Translations under genes and position numbers: made by a program
Assembly (NCBI RefSeq): GCF_020194955.2
Contig: NZ_JAFCIY020000032.1
Location: 1-33,364 of the forward strand
Direction: 5' to 3'
DNA from: Desulfuromonas sp. CSMB_57
GTDB taxonomy: Bacteria; Desulfobacterota; Desulfuromonadia; Desulfuromonadales; Syntrophotaleaceae
DNA: 33,364 nucleotides
Notes under the pieces: model-generated
What the model saw: the letters and a program-made list of their open reading frames with translations, nothing else
Told to the model about the DNA's origin: nothing
The model's database searches: none
Part shown: positions 26,154 to 33,364 of the stretch, piece by piece
How positions within the stretch are numbered: the stretch's first letter is position 1
How the letters are laid out: each line of letters opens with the position of its first letter

Positions 26154-26633
26154 ATGAGAATAATTCGTTTCGGTTTGGTGGGGGGATTCAACACCCTGGT
26201 GGATTACGGAATCCTGAACCTGTTGGTATGGGTCTTCGCTATACAAAGCACCGCTGTGCTGGCCGTGGCGAATGCAGGGGCCTTCTTTGCCGCCAACCTG
26301 AACAGCTATTTTTGGAACAAGCGTTGGACCTTCAAGGACAGTCGGCACGGGACCGTGGGACAATATGCCCTTTTTCTGGGTGTATCCCTGGTAGGGTTGC
26401 TGGTGAATTCGGGCTTGATCTATGGAGTAATGCAAAGCGGAATTCTGGCCGACCGGGAATTTATCCTCAGGGCCAATTTCGCGAAGGCGGTCGCAACGGC
26501 GGGCAGCATGGCGTGGAACTATGTCGCTTACCATTATCTGGTGTTCTCCTCCAGGGAGAATCCCCACGAGAGCAGGCCTTGCCAAGAGGGGCCTGCGGTG
26601 GAGTCGCCGTCCGGCGGCGGGGATTCTCCGTAA
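26154..26633 (+). CDS. Stand-alone GtrA-like flippase/membrane protein
   Basis: 159 residues, with four hydrophobic helices over the first ~130: I-R-F-G-L-V-G-G-F-N-T-L-V-D-Y at the start and Y-F-W-N-K-R-W-T-F near 60. These are classic GtrA features. GtrA proteins are thought to move or present polyprenyl-phosphate-linked sugars across the membrane. ATG 26154 was chosen for ggagag at 26142-26147; an ATG at 26130 is possible. The last ~26 residues (from R-E-N-P-H-E-S-R) are unusual for the family and are encoded by a palindromic element. It is divergent from the Tad operon; its partner transferase could be the GT2 at 6229 (inference). Confidence 0.85.
   Translation: MRIIRFGLVGGFNTLVDYGILNLLVWVFAIQSTAVLAVANAGAFFAANLNSYFWNKRWTFKDSRHGTVGQYALFLGVSLVGLLVNSGLIYGVMQSGILADREFILRANFAKAVATAGSMAWNYVAYHYLVFSSRENPHESRPCQEGPAVESPSGGGDSP
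26555..26629. repeat. Three-armed palindromic element inside the gtrA 3' end
   Basis: The outer stem ggagaatcccc (26555-26565) pairs perfectly with ggggattctcc (26619-26629). Within it, gcaggcc (26572-26578) pairs with ggcctgc (26590-26596), and gccg (26606-26609) pairs with cggc (26615-26618). Together these would fold as a three-way junction. The gtrA frame continues in frame through it and stops 4 bases beyond. It could be an inserted repeat and/or a transcription-stop structure. Confidence 0.65.
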
Positions 26634-26960
26634 ACCATCGGTGTAATGCATAACAAGAAACTTTTGTAATAAGTATGTATCAGATAAATCGGTGTTTGTC
26701 ATGTCAACTTTTTGTAAACCTCCAATTTTTTCCAGTGCGGGCAAAATCGGTTTCATGGTGATAAACCTGCTTGGAAATAAGGGTTTAGCTTGTTGTGGAG
26801 CTAAAAACTGAGATGCGCGGTGGAAATAGAAATATTTTAAGAAATTCTTTGGGCAACTAATTAAATAATAAAAATAGTTCTCGGGTCGTTGGCAATGCCT
26901 GGCCTTTTGGTTCAAAGTCTTTGGGTCGGAGATGAAGGCCGGCAAAGGAAAAGGCGTTTT
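26634..26960. other. Intergenic region without recognised features
   Basis: About 330 AT-rich bases between gtrA and the first long repeat block. I see no supported gene, RNA or terminator apart from the palindrome already ending gtrA. Confidence 0.4.
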
Positions 26961-27580
26961 TTGCCGCAGATGCACGCAGACAAGGCAAAAACAGGAAAAT
27001 CTATTCCTACCACCCGTTCTCTGCGCTCCCTCGAGGCACAGAGGACACAGAGGAAAAGCGGGAGAAAACCTTAAAGTCCATGGTCTTGGGTTAAAACCAA
27101 AAAACGATTCCATGTTTTATCTGCGTGCATCTGCGGCTAAAATAGGTTTCAGGTTTTGATTTTCTCAGATTGTAACTCTGTGTCCTCTGTGCCTCGAGCG
27201 AAGCGGGTGGTGAAAAAAGGTTTATGGGTTTAAGATTTTATCTGCGTAAATCTGCGAAATCTGCGTCTCAAAGATTTTGACATCAAGGTCAAAGGCATTT
27301 TAGTCGCAGATGGCCGCAGATGAACGCAGACAAGGCAAAAATCAGAAAATCTATTTCTACCACCCGTTCGCTGCGCTCTCTCGAGGCACAGAGGACACAG
27401 AGGAAAAGCGGGAGGAAACCTTAAAGTCCATGGTCTTGGGTTAAAACCAAAGAATGATTCCAGGTTTTATCTGCGTTCATCTGCGTGTATCTGTGGCTAA
27501 AAGATATTTTAGGTTTGGAATTTCTCAGATTATAACTCCGTGTCCTCTGTGCCTCGAGGGAAGCGGGTGGTGAGAAATAC
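26961..27580. repeat. Long intergenic repeat, block A (two units)
   Basis: Two imperfect tandem units about 350 bases apart. Each has left arm cgaggcacagaggacacaga (starting 27032 and 27382) and an inverted right arm (27176-27196 perfect over 21 bases; 27536-27556 with one mismatch). Satellite motifs of the 'atctgcggctaaa / cgcagatgaacgcaga' type occur on both sides. The same units recur at 31010-31700. Reading frames here (such as minus strand from 27684) only translate the repeat and are not real genes. Confidence 0.85.
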
Positions 27581-27584
27581 CTGT

Positions 27585-29711
27585 TCAGTCCCGGTGAATG
27601 ACAATCAACCCGAGATAGCCATCCACCGTCACCCGTTCGCCGTTTTGGATGATGTCCGTGGCGTTGGCGATGCCGGTGACGCACGGCAGGCCGTACTCGC
27701 GGGCGATGATGGCGCCGTGAATAAGCATGCCTCCGCGTCGTTCGACAATGCCTGATGCCAGGGGAACAATGAAGGTCATGGCCGGGTCGATGGCGTCGCA
27801 GACCAGGACTTCGCCAGGTTGGAAAGAGGTGAGGTCGGATGCCTCGCGAATCACCCGCGCCTTCGCCGTTACCACTCCCGGACCGGCAGGTTGTCCCTGA
27901 AGTTGCCGGACCCTGATTTCCATCGTGGAAGAAAGCCAGTGCGTACCGGATTGTCGGCCATCACCGGCCTTGGTTTTTTCCGGATTCAGCAGGGCTTGCA
28001 GTTCCGATGTTGCCGCCAGTGCCAGACGGCGCCTGGCTTCCCCTTCGGCAGCGGCTACCTGTCGGCGGATCCGGTCCAGGCTGAGGTTGTCGTCATCCCG
28101 CAACCGGTAACTGGCCCGTCCCAGCTCCAGGTATTCGGCGGCGCGCTCTCGATCTTCCTGGGGGAATCGAGCCAAATATTCCTTCTGCAAGTGCTTGGCA
28201 TTTTGAGGTTCCCTGGCAGCGGGCTTGAAGCCGGCAGTTTGTGCCATGCGGTTCAGCATTCCTCTCAATACGTTTTTTTCCAGGCCGGTTTCCTCCGCCA
28301 ATTCCTCCAGTCGCTCCTGTAACGGTCCGGTCAGCTTGGCGTCCTTGAAAAAATCGGTCTGAATCTCCGAATCGGTTTTGATGGCCATCGCCAGTTCCAG
28401 CCAACGTCGATTGCGCTGCACCGCCCGCATACCGGCATTCTCCAGCAGGTGGACGAACTCGAAGGGATCGGCGGGATGCAAAGTATCATTGTAAAACTCG
28501 CCGAACAGACGCACGCCGTGGGCCATGGGGATGCATTCGGTGCGATAGACCTCCTCCCAATCGGCCAGGATGCCTCGACGGCGGATGATTTCTTCGGCAA
28601 GTTGGCTGTCGGTGAGGGATTCGGGCGGGATGCAGGACAACCCGGCGGCCGCGGCTTCCATGCCCGGCAGGATTTCCTGTTCCAGTCGGCGGCGCAGGTT
28701 CTGGAGGTTTTCCATGGAACGGTGCAGGCTGAGGTACCAGCCCCGTTGGTCGTCATTCCCGGCATTTTGGCGGGCCGTGACAGGTCGGGACTGCAGCAGC
28801 CAAAGATGCTTTCCCTGCCAGGTCCATTCCACATCCTGGGGGTTGCCAAAAAAGTCCTCCAGATGCAAGGCCAGCTTGGCCACCTGCCGGACCTCTTGCG
28901 CGTTCAGGGGAGCTGTCCCCATTTGCCATTTATCCAAAGGAGCGGCGGCGACCTGGCCTCCAATGGGTTGCAACAGCTTCTCCCGTTGCGCCGGGCGGTG
29001 CCGAAGGGCTGTCAGATCGTCCCGTTGCAGTTCCCAGTGGTCCGGTTCGATGTCGCCGTCGACCAGGCCCTGGTTCAGACCCCAGACCGATTCGATGACC
29101 AATGTCCCCGGCTTTGACGGGCTCTGGCTGAATGCGACGCCGGATTTCTCACCGCACGCCAACTCCTGGATGAGCACTGCCATGGCACTGCCATGGACAT
29201 TGAGCTTCAACTCCTGTCGGTAGAGCAGGGCGCGATCCGACCATAGGGAGGCCCAAACCTTGCGCACGGCATCGAGGAGCGCCGAGGTGCCGCGGACATT
29301 GACGATGGATTCATGCAGGCCGGCGAAGGAGGCCGCCGCGGAATCTTCGCACGGCGCCGAAGAGCGCACCACCAAGGCCTTGGCGCCGAAATAAGCCTCG
29401 ACTTCCTGCCGAAACCGCCGTTCCATGCCCGGGGGCCAGGGGGTGGTCAAAAACAGGTTGCGGATTCTCAGGGAGGCGTCCCACAGTTCTTCCCAGCGCA
29501 TTTCGCCTGGATCCTTGCGTCCCAGTTCCATGGCGATGCGCTGCCGCAGGCCGGTTTGCCGGACGAACCGACCATAGGCGGCGACGGTCAGGCACAGGGC
29601 ACGCGGCACGGGAAAGCCGGCAGCGGTCAGGTCGGCCAAGGCCCGGGCCTTGCCACCTACTTCCTGCGATCCGCAGGTTTTGGCCTCGGTCAGGCTCAGA
29701 ATCCACTTCAT
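27585..29711 (-). CDS. PEP-synthase/rifampin-phosphotransferase-like dikinase
   Basis: 708 residues. Residues ~10-315 are a PPDK_N ATP-grasp domain: G-G-K-A-R-A-L-A-D-L, V-V-R-S-S-A-P-C-E-D near 115, and D-V-E-W-T-W...L-L-Q-S-R-P-V-T near 293-312. A middle helical region (~320-600) follows, then the PEP-utilising mobile domain with catalytic His at ~665 (G-G-M-L-I-H-G-A-I-I-A-R-E-Y-G-L-P). There is no C-terminal PEP/pyruvate-binding TIM barrel. The ATP-grasp, middle and His-domain layout is that of rifampin phosphotransferase-type enzymes, slightly shorter than those. The substrate is unknown. ATG 29711 overlaps the upstream stop as ATGA (29708-29711), so it is translationally coupled. The gene ends right against repeat block A. 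Confidence 0.85.
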   Translation of the reverse strand: MKWILSLTEAKTCGSQEVGGKARALADLTAAGFPVPRALCLTVAAYGRFVRQTGLRQRIAMELGRKDPGEMRWEELWDASLRIRNLFLTTPWPPGMERRFRQEVEAYFGAKALVVRSSAPCEDSAAASFAGLHESIVNVRGTSALLDAVRKVWASLWSDRALLYRQELKLNVHGSAMAVLIQELACGEKSGVAFSQSPSKPGTLVIESVWGLNQGLVDGDIEPDHWELQRDDLTALRHRPAQREKLLQPIGGQVAAAPLDKWQMGTAPLNAQEVRQVAKLALHLEDFFGNPQDVEWTWQGKHLWLLQSRPVTARQNAGNDDQRGWYLSLHRSMENLQNLRRRLEQEILPGMEAAAAGLSCIPPESLTDSQLAEEIIRRRGILADWEEVYRTECIPMAHGVRLFGEFYNDTLHPADPFEFVHLLENAGMRAVQRNRRWLELAMAIKTDSEIQTDFFKDAKLTGPLQERLEELAEETGLEKNVLRGMLNRMAQTAGFKPAAREPQNAKHLQKEYLARFPQEDRERAAEYLELGRASYRLRDDDNLSLDRIRRQVAAAEGEARRRLALAATSELQALLNPEKTKAGDGRQSGTHWLSSTMEIRVRQLQGQPAGPGVVTAKARVIREASDLTSFQPGEVLVCDAIDPAMTFIVPLASGIVERRGGMLIHGAIIAREYGLPCVTGIANATDIIQNGERVTVDGYLGLIVIHRD

Positions 29712-30154
29712 GACTCGAAAACCAGTTCCATGACGTTTTGAAAGCGACTGACCAGGATGTAACGCTGGACCTTCACCTCCAGCAGAGCACAACTCGGGGA
29801 GGCGGCAAATTCCTGAAGCAGGGGGTGGCGCTCCAGAAACAGATTCATCCTTTCGGCTTGTTCGGCATCCGGAACTTCGCCGGCGACGCCGAGAACGGTG
29901 ACGGCCATGGCATCGCGAAAATCCTCACCACAATTCTTGCGGTTGTCCAGAAGCAGGGAGACCTGCGGTTGTTGGCGGAGGTTGGAAAATTTGCGGGTCG
30001 CCCGTGCGGTAACGAACAGCAAGCGGCGCAGGTCATCGCTGGCCGCAAAGGCGATGAGGGAGGTATAGGGCCGACCGTTCTCGCTGGTGGCCAGGACGGC
30101 ACAATTCTGGTTGGCGAGCAGTTGCCGAATGTTTGACTCCAAATTCTGTTCCAT
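29708..30154 (-). CDS. Pyridoxamine 5'-phosphate oxidase-like FMN-binding protein
   Basis: A 148-residue split-barrel protein of the PNPOx-like superfamily. The N-terminal helix and L-A-T-S-E-N-G-R-P-Y-T-S-L-I-A-F-A are followed by L-L-F-V-T-A-R-A-T-R-K-F-S-N-L, the usual FMN-phosphate contact region, then P-Q-V-S-L-L-L-D-N-R. Members bind FMN, F420 or haem and often reduce small molecules; the substrate is unknown. ATG 30154 is preceded by caggag; the long upstream extension of this frame to 30793 is only the antisense of the fasciclin gene. It overlaps the dikinase start by four bases. Confidence 0.85.
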   Translation of the reverse strand: MEQNLESNIRQLLANQNCAVLATSENGRPYTSLIAFAASDDLRRLLFVTARATRKFSNLRQQPQVSLLLDNRKNCGEDFRDAMAVTVLGVAGEVPDAEQAERMNLFLERHPLLQEFAASPSCALLEVKVQRYILVSRFQNVMELVFES

Positions 30155-30370
30155 GGTTGCTCCTGCAAAAGGCATTGAATGTTTGATGATTTCACAAAAT
30201 GTCATTCCCGAGGTGTTTATGGTCGGGAATCCAGCAGTTTTTTTATTATTTTTCAAGCCTGTTCTTGCAACCGGCTGGAAAAGTGATAGCTTTGGTCCAT
30301 GCTGTCTGGTCAAAAACTTGGCGTACCGAAAATGGACAAGCCTCTCTCTCATCCAAGGAGAAATTCTACC

Positions 30371-30913
30371 ATGCTGATCCAAAAAAAACAGGCGGTTATG
30401 ACGTTGTTGGTGGCCGGCGCAATGATGGTTTTCGGTCTGACTGCTTGCAAAAAGGAAGAAGCGGCCGCTCCGGAAACGGCTGCACCGGCTGTTGCGGAAG
30501 CGCCGGCCATGAATATCGTTGAAGTTGCCTCGTCGGCGGGCAGCTTCAATACCCTGGTGGCGGCGGTCAAAGCTGCCGGATTGGTCGAGACCCTTTCCGG
30601 TCCTGGACCGTTTACGGTTTTTGCACCGACCGATGAAGCTTTTGCCAAACTGCCGGCAGGAACCCTCGACGATTTGCTGAAGCCGGAGAACAAGGAACAA
30701 CTGGTTAAAATCCTGACCTATCACGTGGTGCCGGGCCAGGTCATGGCGGCCGATGTGGCAGGATTGACCACCGCGACAACGGTGCAAGGGCAAAACCTGG
30801 CCATCGATACCAGTTCAGGGGTCAAGGTCAACAACGCCAACGTGGTGCAGACGGATATCGCTGCTTCCAACGGTGTCATTCATGTTATCGATACGGTGTT
30901 GCTGCCGCAGTAA
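30371..30913 (+). CDS. Fasciclin-domain (FAS1) lipoprotein
   Basis: 180 residues. The lipoprotein signal has lipobox L-T-A-C (Cys26), followed by a short Glu/Ala/Pro linker and one FAS1 domain (~47-178). The two FAS1 motifs are present: [15 protein letters not shown] and [11 protein letters not shown]1 proteins act in adhesion or surface binding. ATG 30371 has aaggag (30355-30360). It is a single-gene unit with its own terminator, divergent from the PNPOx-like gene; the shared 216-base gap holds both promoters. Confidence 0.92.
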   Translation: MLIQKKQAVMTLLVAGAMMVFGLTACKKEEAAAPETAAPAVAEAPAMNIVEVASSAGSFNTLVAAVKAAGLVETLSGPGPFTVFAPTDEAFAKLPAGTLDDLLKPENKEQLVKILTYHVVPGQVMAADVAGLTTATTVQGQNLAIDTSSGVKVNNANVVQTDIAASNGVIHVIDTVLLPQ

Positions 30914-30961
30914 GGGAGTGGTATTCGAACAAATACACAGGTACGCCGGTTTTTCCAGATA

Positions 30962-30989
30962 CCCGGGCCATCATGGCCCGGGTTTTTTT
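30962..30989 (+). terminator. Intrinsic terminator of the fasciclin gene
   Basis: A perfect 9-base stem cccgggcca/tggcccggg (30962-30970 with 30974-30982) with loop tca is followed by seven T. Confidence 0.92.
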
Positions 30990-31009
30990 AAACAAGATTC
31001 TTGCTTTAT

Positions 31010-31700
31010 GGTTTGTCTGCGAAATCTGCGTCTCAAAGATTTTGACATCAAGGTCAAAGGCATTTTAGTCGCAGATGGCCGCAGATGAACGCAGACAAGG
31101 CAAAAATCAGAAAATCTATTTCTACCACCCGTTCGCTGCGCTCTCTCGAGGCACAGAGGACACAGAGGAAAAACAGGAGTAAAAATCATTAAAACTGGGT
31201 TTGGGTTTAAACCATCAAGCGGTTTTTAGGTTTTATCTGCGTTCATCTGCGTTCATCTGCGGCTAAAAGAGGTTTCAGGTTTTGATTTTCTCAGATTGTA
31301 ACTCTGTGTCCTCTGTGCCTCGAGCGAAGCGGGTGGTGAAAAAAGGTTTATGGGTTTAAGATTTTATCTGCGTAAATCTGCGAAATCTGCGTCTCAAAGA
31401 TTTTGACATCAAGGTCAAAGGCATTTTAGTCGCAGATGGCCGCAGATGAACGCAGACAAGGCAAAAATCAGAAAATCTATTTCTACCACCCGTTCGCTGC
31501 GCTCTCTCGAGGCACAGAGGACACAGAGGAAAAACAGGAGTAAAAATCATTAAAACTGGGTTTGGGTTTAAACCATCAAGCGGTTTTTAGGTTTTATCTG
31601 CGTTCATCTGCGTTCATCTGCGGCTAAAAGAGGTTTCAGGTTTTGATTTTCTCAGATTGTAACTCTGTGTCCTCTGTGCCTCGAGGGAAGAGGGGGGTGA
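31010..31700. repeat. Long intergenic repeat, block B (two near-identical tandem units)
   Basis: Two units repeat with a period of 361 bases (for example gaaatctgcg at 31021 and 31382) and look nearly identical over about 310 bases. In each unit a 21-base left arm (31147-31167; 31508-31528) has a perfect inverted right arm (31302-31322; 31663-31683). The units match block A in sequence and in arm order. Peptides of about 64-72 residues predicted on the minus strand are products of the repeat only. Confidence 0.9.
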
Positions 31701-31821
31701 AAACCGGTTTTTGGTTTTGATGTATCCTCCAGGGAGGATGCTACGAGGGGTTTGCGTGGTATAGTTTATTACATGTTGTCAATCGATTTCGCTCTCATTC
31801 ATTTTTTCAGGAGGTTCCCGC

Positions 31822-33060
31822 ATGTATGCAATGGACGATATCGGCAGGAATACTTTGGCCATGGTGCTGGCGGGGGGCAAGGGAGAGCGGTTGAGCCCGC
31901 TGACCCTGCGTCATGCCAAGCCGGAGTTACCCTTCGGCGGGAAATACAAGATCATCGATTTTGTCCTGAGCAATCTCTTCAATTCCGGCATCAAGCGGGT
32001 CTACATCCTGACCCAGTATCGCGCCTGCTCCCTGAATCAGCATATCTGGGACTCCTGGGGTAAATGGACCGGCCTCGGCGAGTTCTACGTGCCCATTTCG
32101 CCTGAGACCAGCAGCGAAAGCGAAGCCTGGTTCCAGGGCACGGCCGACGCCATCCTGCAGTACCAGCGCTTCGTGGAATCGGCGGATACGGATTATGTGG
32201 CGGTGTTCGGCGGCGACCACATCTACAAGATGGATATCCGGCAGATGATCTATGCCCACCGCATGAACCGGGCCGACATCACCATCGCCTCCCTGGAAAT
32301 GCCCGCCGAAGAGGCGCGGCGTTTCGGCGTTTTCTCCGTGGATGACGACAACTGGGTCACGGCCTTCACGGAGAAGCCGAGCAGGCCGGAGACCATCCCC
32401 GGACGGGACACCTGCTTTTCTTCCATGGGCAATTACATCTTTTCCACCAGCAAACTTATCGATGTTTTGCGGGAGGGCAAGAAACGATTTGCCGACCTCG
32501 ATTTCGGCAAGCATGTGATTCCCCTGATGCTGGAGCGGGGCGACAAGGTATTGGCGTACAACTTCAACGACAACCTGATACCGGGTATGAAAACCGGAGA
32601 ACGCGGCTATTGGCGGGATGTGGGAACCATTGAATCCTATTACGAGGCCAATATGGACCTGGTTCATGTTTCTCCGCAACTCAATCTCTATAACTATAAA
32701 TGGCCCATTCTTACCAACCAGGGTAACTATCCTCCGGCGAAAACCGTGTTCGATGACGACGATCGTCGCGGGATGAATATCGATTCCTATGTCTGCGGCG
32801 GGTGCATCACCAGCGGGGGCATCGTGCGGCGGTCCATTCTCGGGCCGCTGTGCAAGATCAACAGCTACAGCCTGGTGGAGGATTCCATTCTGTTCGATAA
32901 CGTCACCATCGGCCGGAACGCCAGGATCCGGAAGGCGATCATCGATGAAAACATGGTCATCGCCAACGGCGAAGAGATCGGTTATGACGCCGATGCGGAT
33001 CGGCAAAAAGGGTATACGGTTACGGATTCGGGAATTGTTGTTGTCGCGCGCAAAGGTTAG
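31822..33060 (+). CDS. glgC: Glucose-1-phosphate adenylyltransferase (ADP-glucose pyrophosphorylase)
   Basis: 412 residues. The nucleotidyl-transferase signature G-G-K-G-E-R-L-S-P-L-T lies at ~18-28. The substrate-binding F-Q-G-T-A-D-A-I is near 112, G-G-D-H-I-Y-K-M-D near 130, S-S-M-G-N-Y-I-F near 206 and G-Y-W-R-D-V-G-T near 265. A C-terminal left-handed beta-helix follows (I-R-K-A-I-I-D-E-N). It makes ADP-glucose from ATP and glucose-1-phosphate, the committed step of glycogen synthesis. ATG 31822 has aggagg upstream. No other glg genes are in view. A pilin-like gene follows after 57 bases on the same strand. Confidence 0.95.
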   Translation: MYAMDDIGRNTLAMVLAGGKGERLSPLTLRHAKPELPFGGKYKIIDFVLSNLFNSGIKRVYILTQYRACSLNQHIWDSWGKWTGLGEFYVPISPETSSESEAWFQGTADAILQYQRFVESADTDYVAVFGGDHIYKMDIRQMIYAHRMNRADITIASLEMPAEEARRFGVFSVDDDNWVTAFTEKPSRPETIPGRDTCFSSMGNYIFSTSKLIDVLREGKKRFADLDFGKHVIPLMLERGDKVLAYNFNDNLIPGMKTGERGYWRDVGTIESYYEANMDLVHVSPQLNLYNYKWPILTNQGNYPPAKTVFDDDDRRGMNIDSYVCGGCITSGGIVRRSILGPLCKINSYSLVEDSILFDNVTIGRNARIRKAIIDENMVIANGEEIGYDADADRQKGYTVTDSGIVVVARKG

Positions 33061-33117
33061 CCTTAAATTCTCACTGCTGGTATTGCTGCATACGATTGTT
33101 GGGGGGGAGCGTTGCGC

Positions 33118-33364
33118 ATGGGCTCAAAACTGAAGTCTGAACGGGGGGCGACGGCCACCGAGTATGCCGTGATGTTGGCATTGATCGCGGCCGTGGCCCT
33201 GGTGGCCGTCAAAGAGCTTGGTTCAGGGGTTTCGAATAGCTTTGATCCGGTTGCTGCGGTTCTTCCCGGCGATGATGGCGGTGGTGGCTCGGGTGGCTCG
33301 GGTGGTTCGGGTGGTTCGGGTGGTTCGGGTGGTTCGGGTGGTTCGGGTGGTTCGGGTGGTTCGG
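33118..33364 (+). CDS. Second Flp-type pilin with Gly-Gly-Ser repeat tail (partial, runs off window)
   Basis: 82 codons are visible and still open at the window edge. It begins M-G-S-K-L-K-S-E-R-G followed by A-T-A-T-E-Y-A-V-M-L-A-L-I: cleavage after Gly10 gives Glu5-Tyr6, exactly the Flp prepilin motif, and 13 residues are identical to the Flp pilin at 25532-25705. After the hydrophobic helix and N-S-F-D-P-V-A-A-V-L-P-G-D-D-G-G, the frame enters at least nine perfect G-G-S triplets. A gggggggag ribosome-binding site precedes the ATG. It could be a pilin with a flexible spacer leading to a C-terminal domain beyond the window. The true C-terminus is unseen. Confidence 0.85.
   Translation, partial: MGSKLKSERGATATEYAVMLALIAAVALVAVKELGSGVSNSFDPVAAVLPGDDGGGGSGGSGGSGGSGGSGGSGGSGGSGGS
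33283..33364 (+). repeat. 9-base tandem repeat encoding (Gly-Gly-Ser)n
   Basis: Two copies of ggtggctcg are followed by seven identical copies of ggtggttcg (33283-33363), continuing past the window. The repeat is in frame with the pilin start. Identity at the DNA level, including synonymous positions, points to recent expansion by slippage. Confidence 0.97.

Noticed and set aside
25998-27113. 371-codon minus-strand reading frame
   Set aside because: It is antisense to gtrA and runs through repeat block A; no ribosome-binding site and no protein-like pattern.
30155-30793. Long upstream extension of the PNPOx-like frame
   Set aside because: It overlaps the fasciclin gene in antisense; the start at 30154 has its own ribosome-binding site and fits the family length.
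31010-31700. CRISPR-like array from the repeats
   Set aside because: Units are ~361 bases with internal inverted arms and near-identical interiors, not short repeats with unique spacers; no cas genes.
31927-33006. 359-codon minus-strand reading frame
   Set aside because: Antisense of glgC, whose family signatures are unmistakable.

Overview
The window looks like a chromosomal segment of a Desulfobacterota-type bacterium, possibly Desulfuromonadales. This is inferred from the complete Tad/Flp pilus locus of that style, small cytoplasmic proteins of a type common in Geobacter relatives, and a clear mix of GC-rich housekeeping genes with an AT-rich surface-polysaccharide island. No rRNA, tRNA or CRISPR array was seen, so the taxonomy is only a guess.

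Layout. 1-830 holds decayed accessory DNA: a candidate palindromic/MITE-like element and a collapsed ccdAB toxin-antitoxin pair. 885-2202 (minus) carries an OsmC-family protein and a cyclase-family hydrolase. 2488-3682 (plus) holds two adjacent paralogous zinc-ribbon proteins, a small unknown protein, and a small protein behind its own promoter and a strongly structured leader. 3719-5923 (minus) is a membrane protein with a spermidine-synthase-like C-terminal domain. 6229-12980 is an AT-rich island of sugar-transfer genes: two GT2 enzymes (one fused to GtrA), a GT87-like protein, a multipass membrane protein, a methyltransferase and a UDP-glucuronate decarboxylase. A frameshifted IS256-type transposase scrap lies within it. 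13001-25705 (minus) is a Tad pilus operon in the order flp, tadV, cpaB/rcpC, secretin, lipoprotein, tadE, tadG, tadZ, tadA, tadB, tadC, TPR lipoprotein, followed by a large GT-C-like membrane protein. 26154-26633 (plus) is a stand-alone GtrA whose 3' end lies in a three-armed palindrome. 26.96-27.58 kb and 31.01-31.70 kb are two blocks of a shared long intergenic repeat. They flank a PEP-synthase/rifampin-phosphotransferase-like enzyme, an FMN-binding PNPOx-like protein and a fasciclin lipoprotein. The window ends with glgC and a second Flp-type pilin carrying a Gly-Gly-Ser repeat tail that runs off the end.

How the genes fit together. The Tad genes supply pilin (Flp), prepilin peptidase (TadV), outer-membrane channel (RcpA/CpaC), periplasmic partner (CpaB), pseudopilins (TadE/TadG), localisation ATPase (TadZ), motor (TadA), inner-membrane platform (TadB/TadC) and a TPR lipoprotein. 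The same-strand genes downstream could build a polyprenyl-linked sugar and decorate the surface or the pilus; this is inference from position. The most unusual object is the second pilin at the right edge. It shares the processing and assembly motif of the Flp pilin but continues into at least nine perfect GGS repeats.
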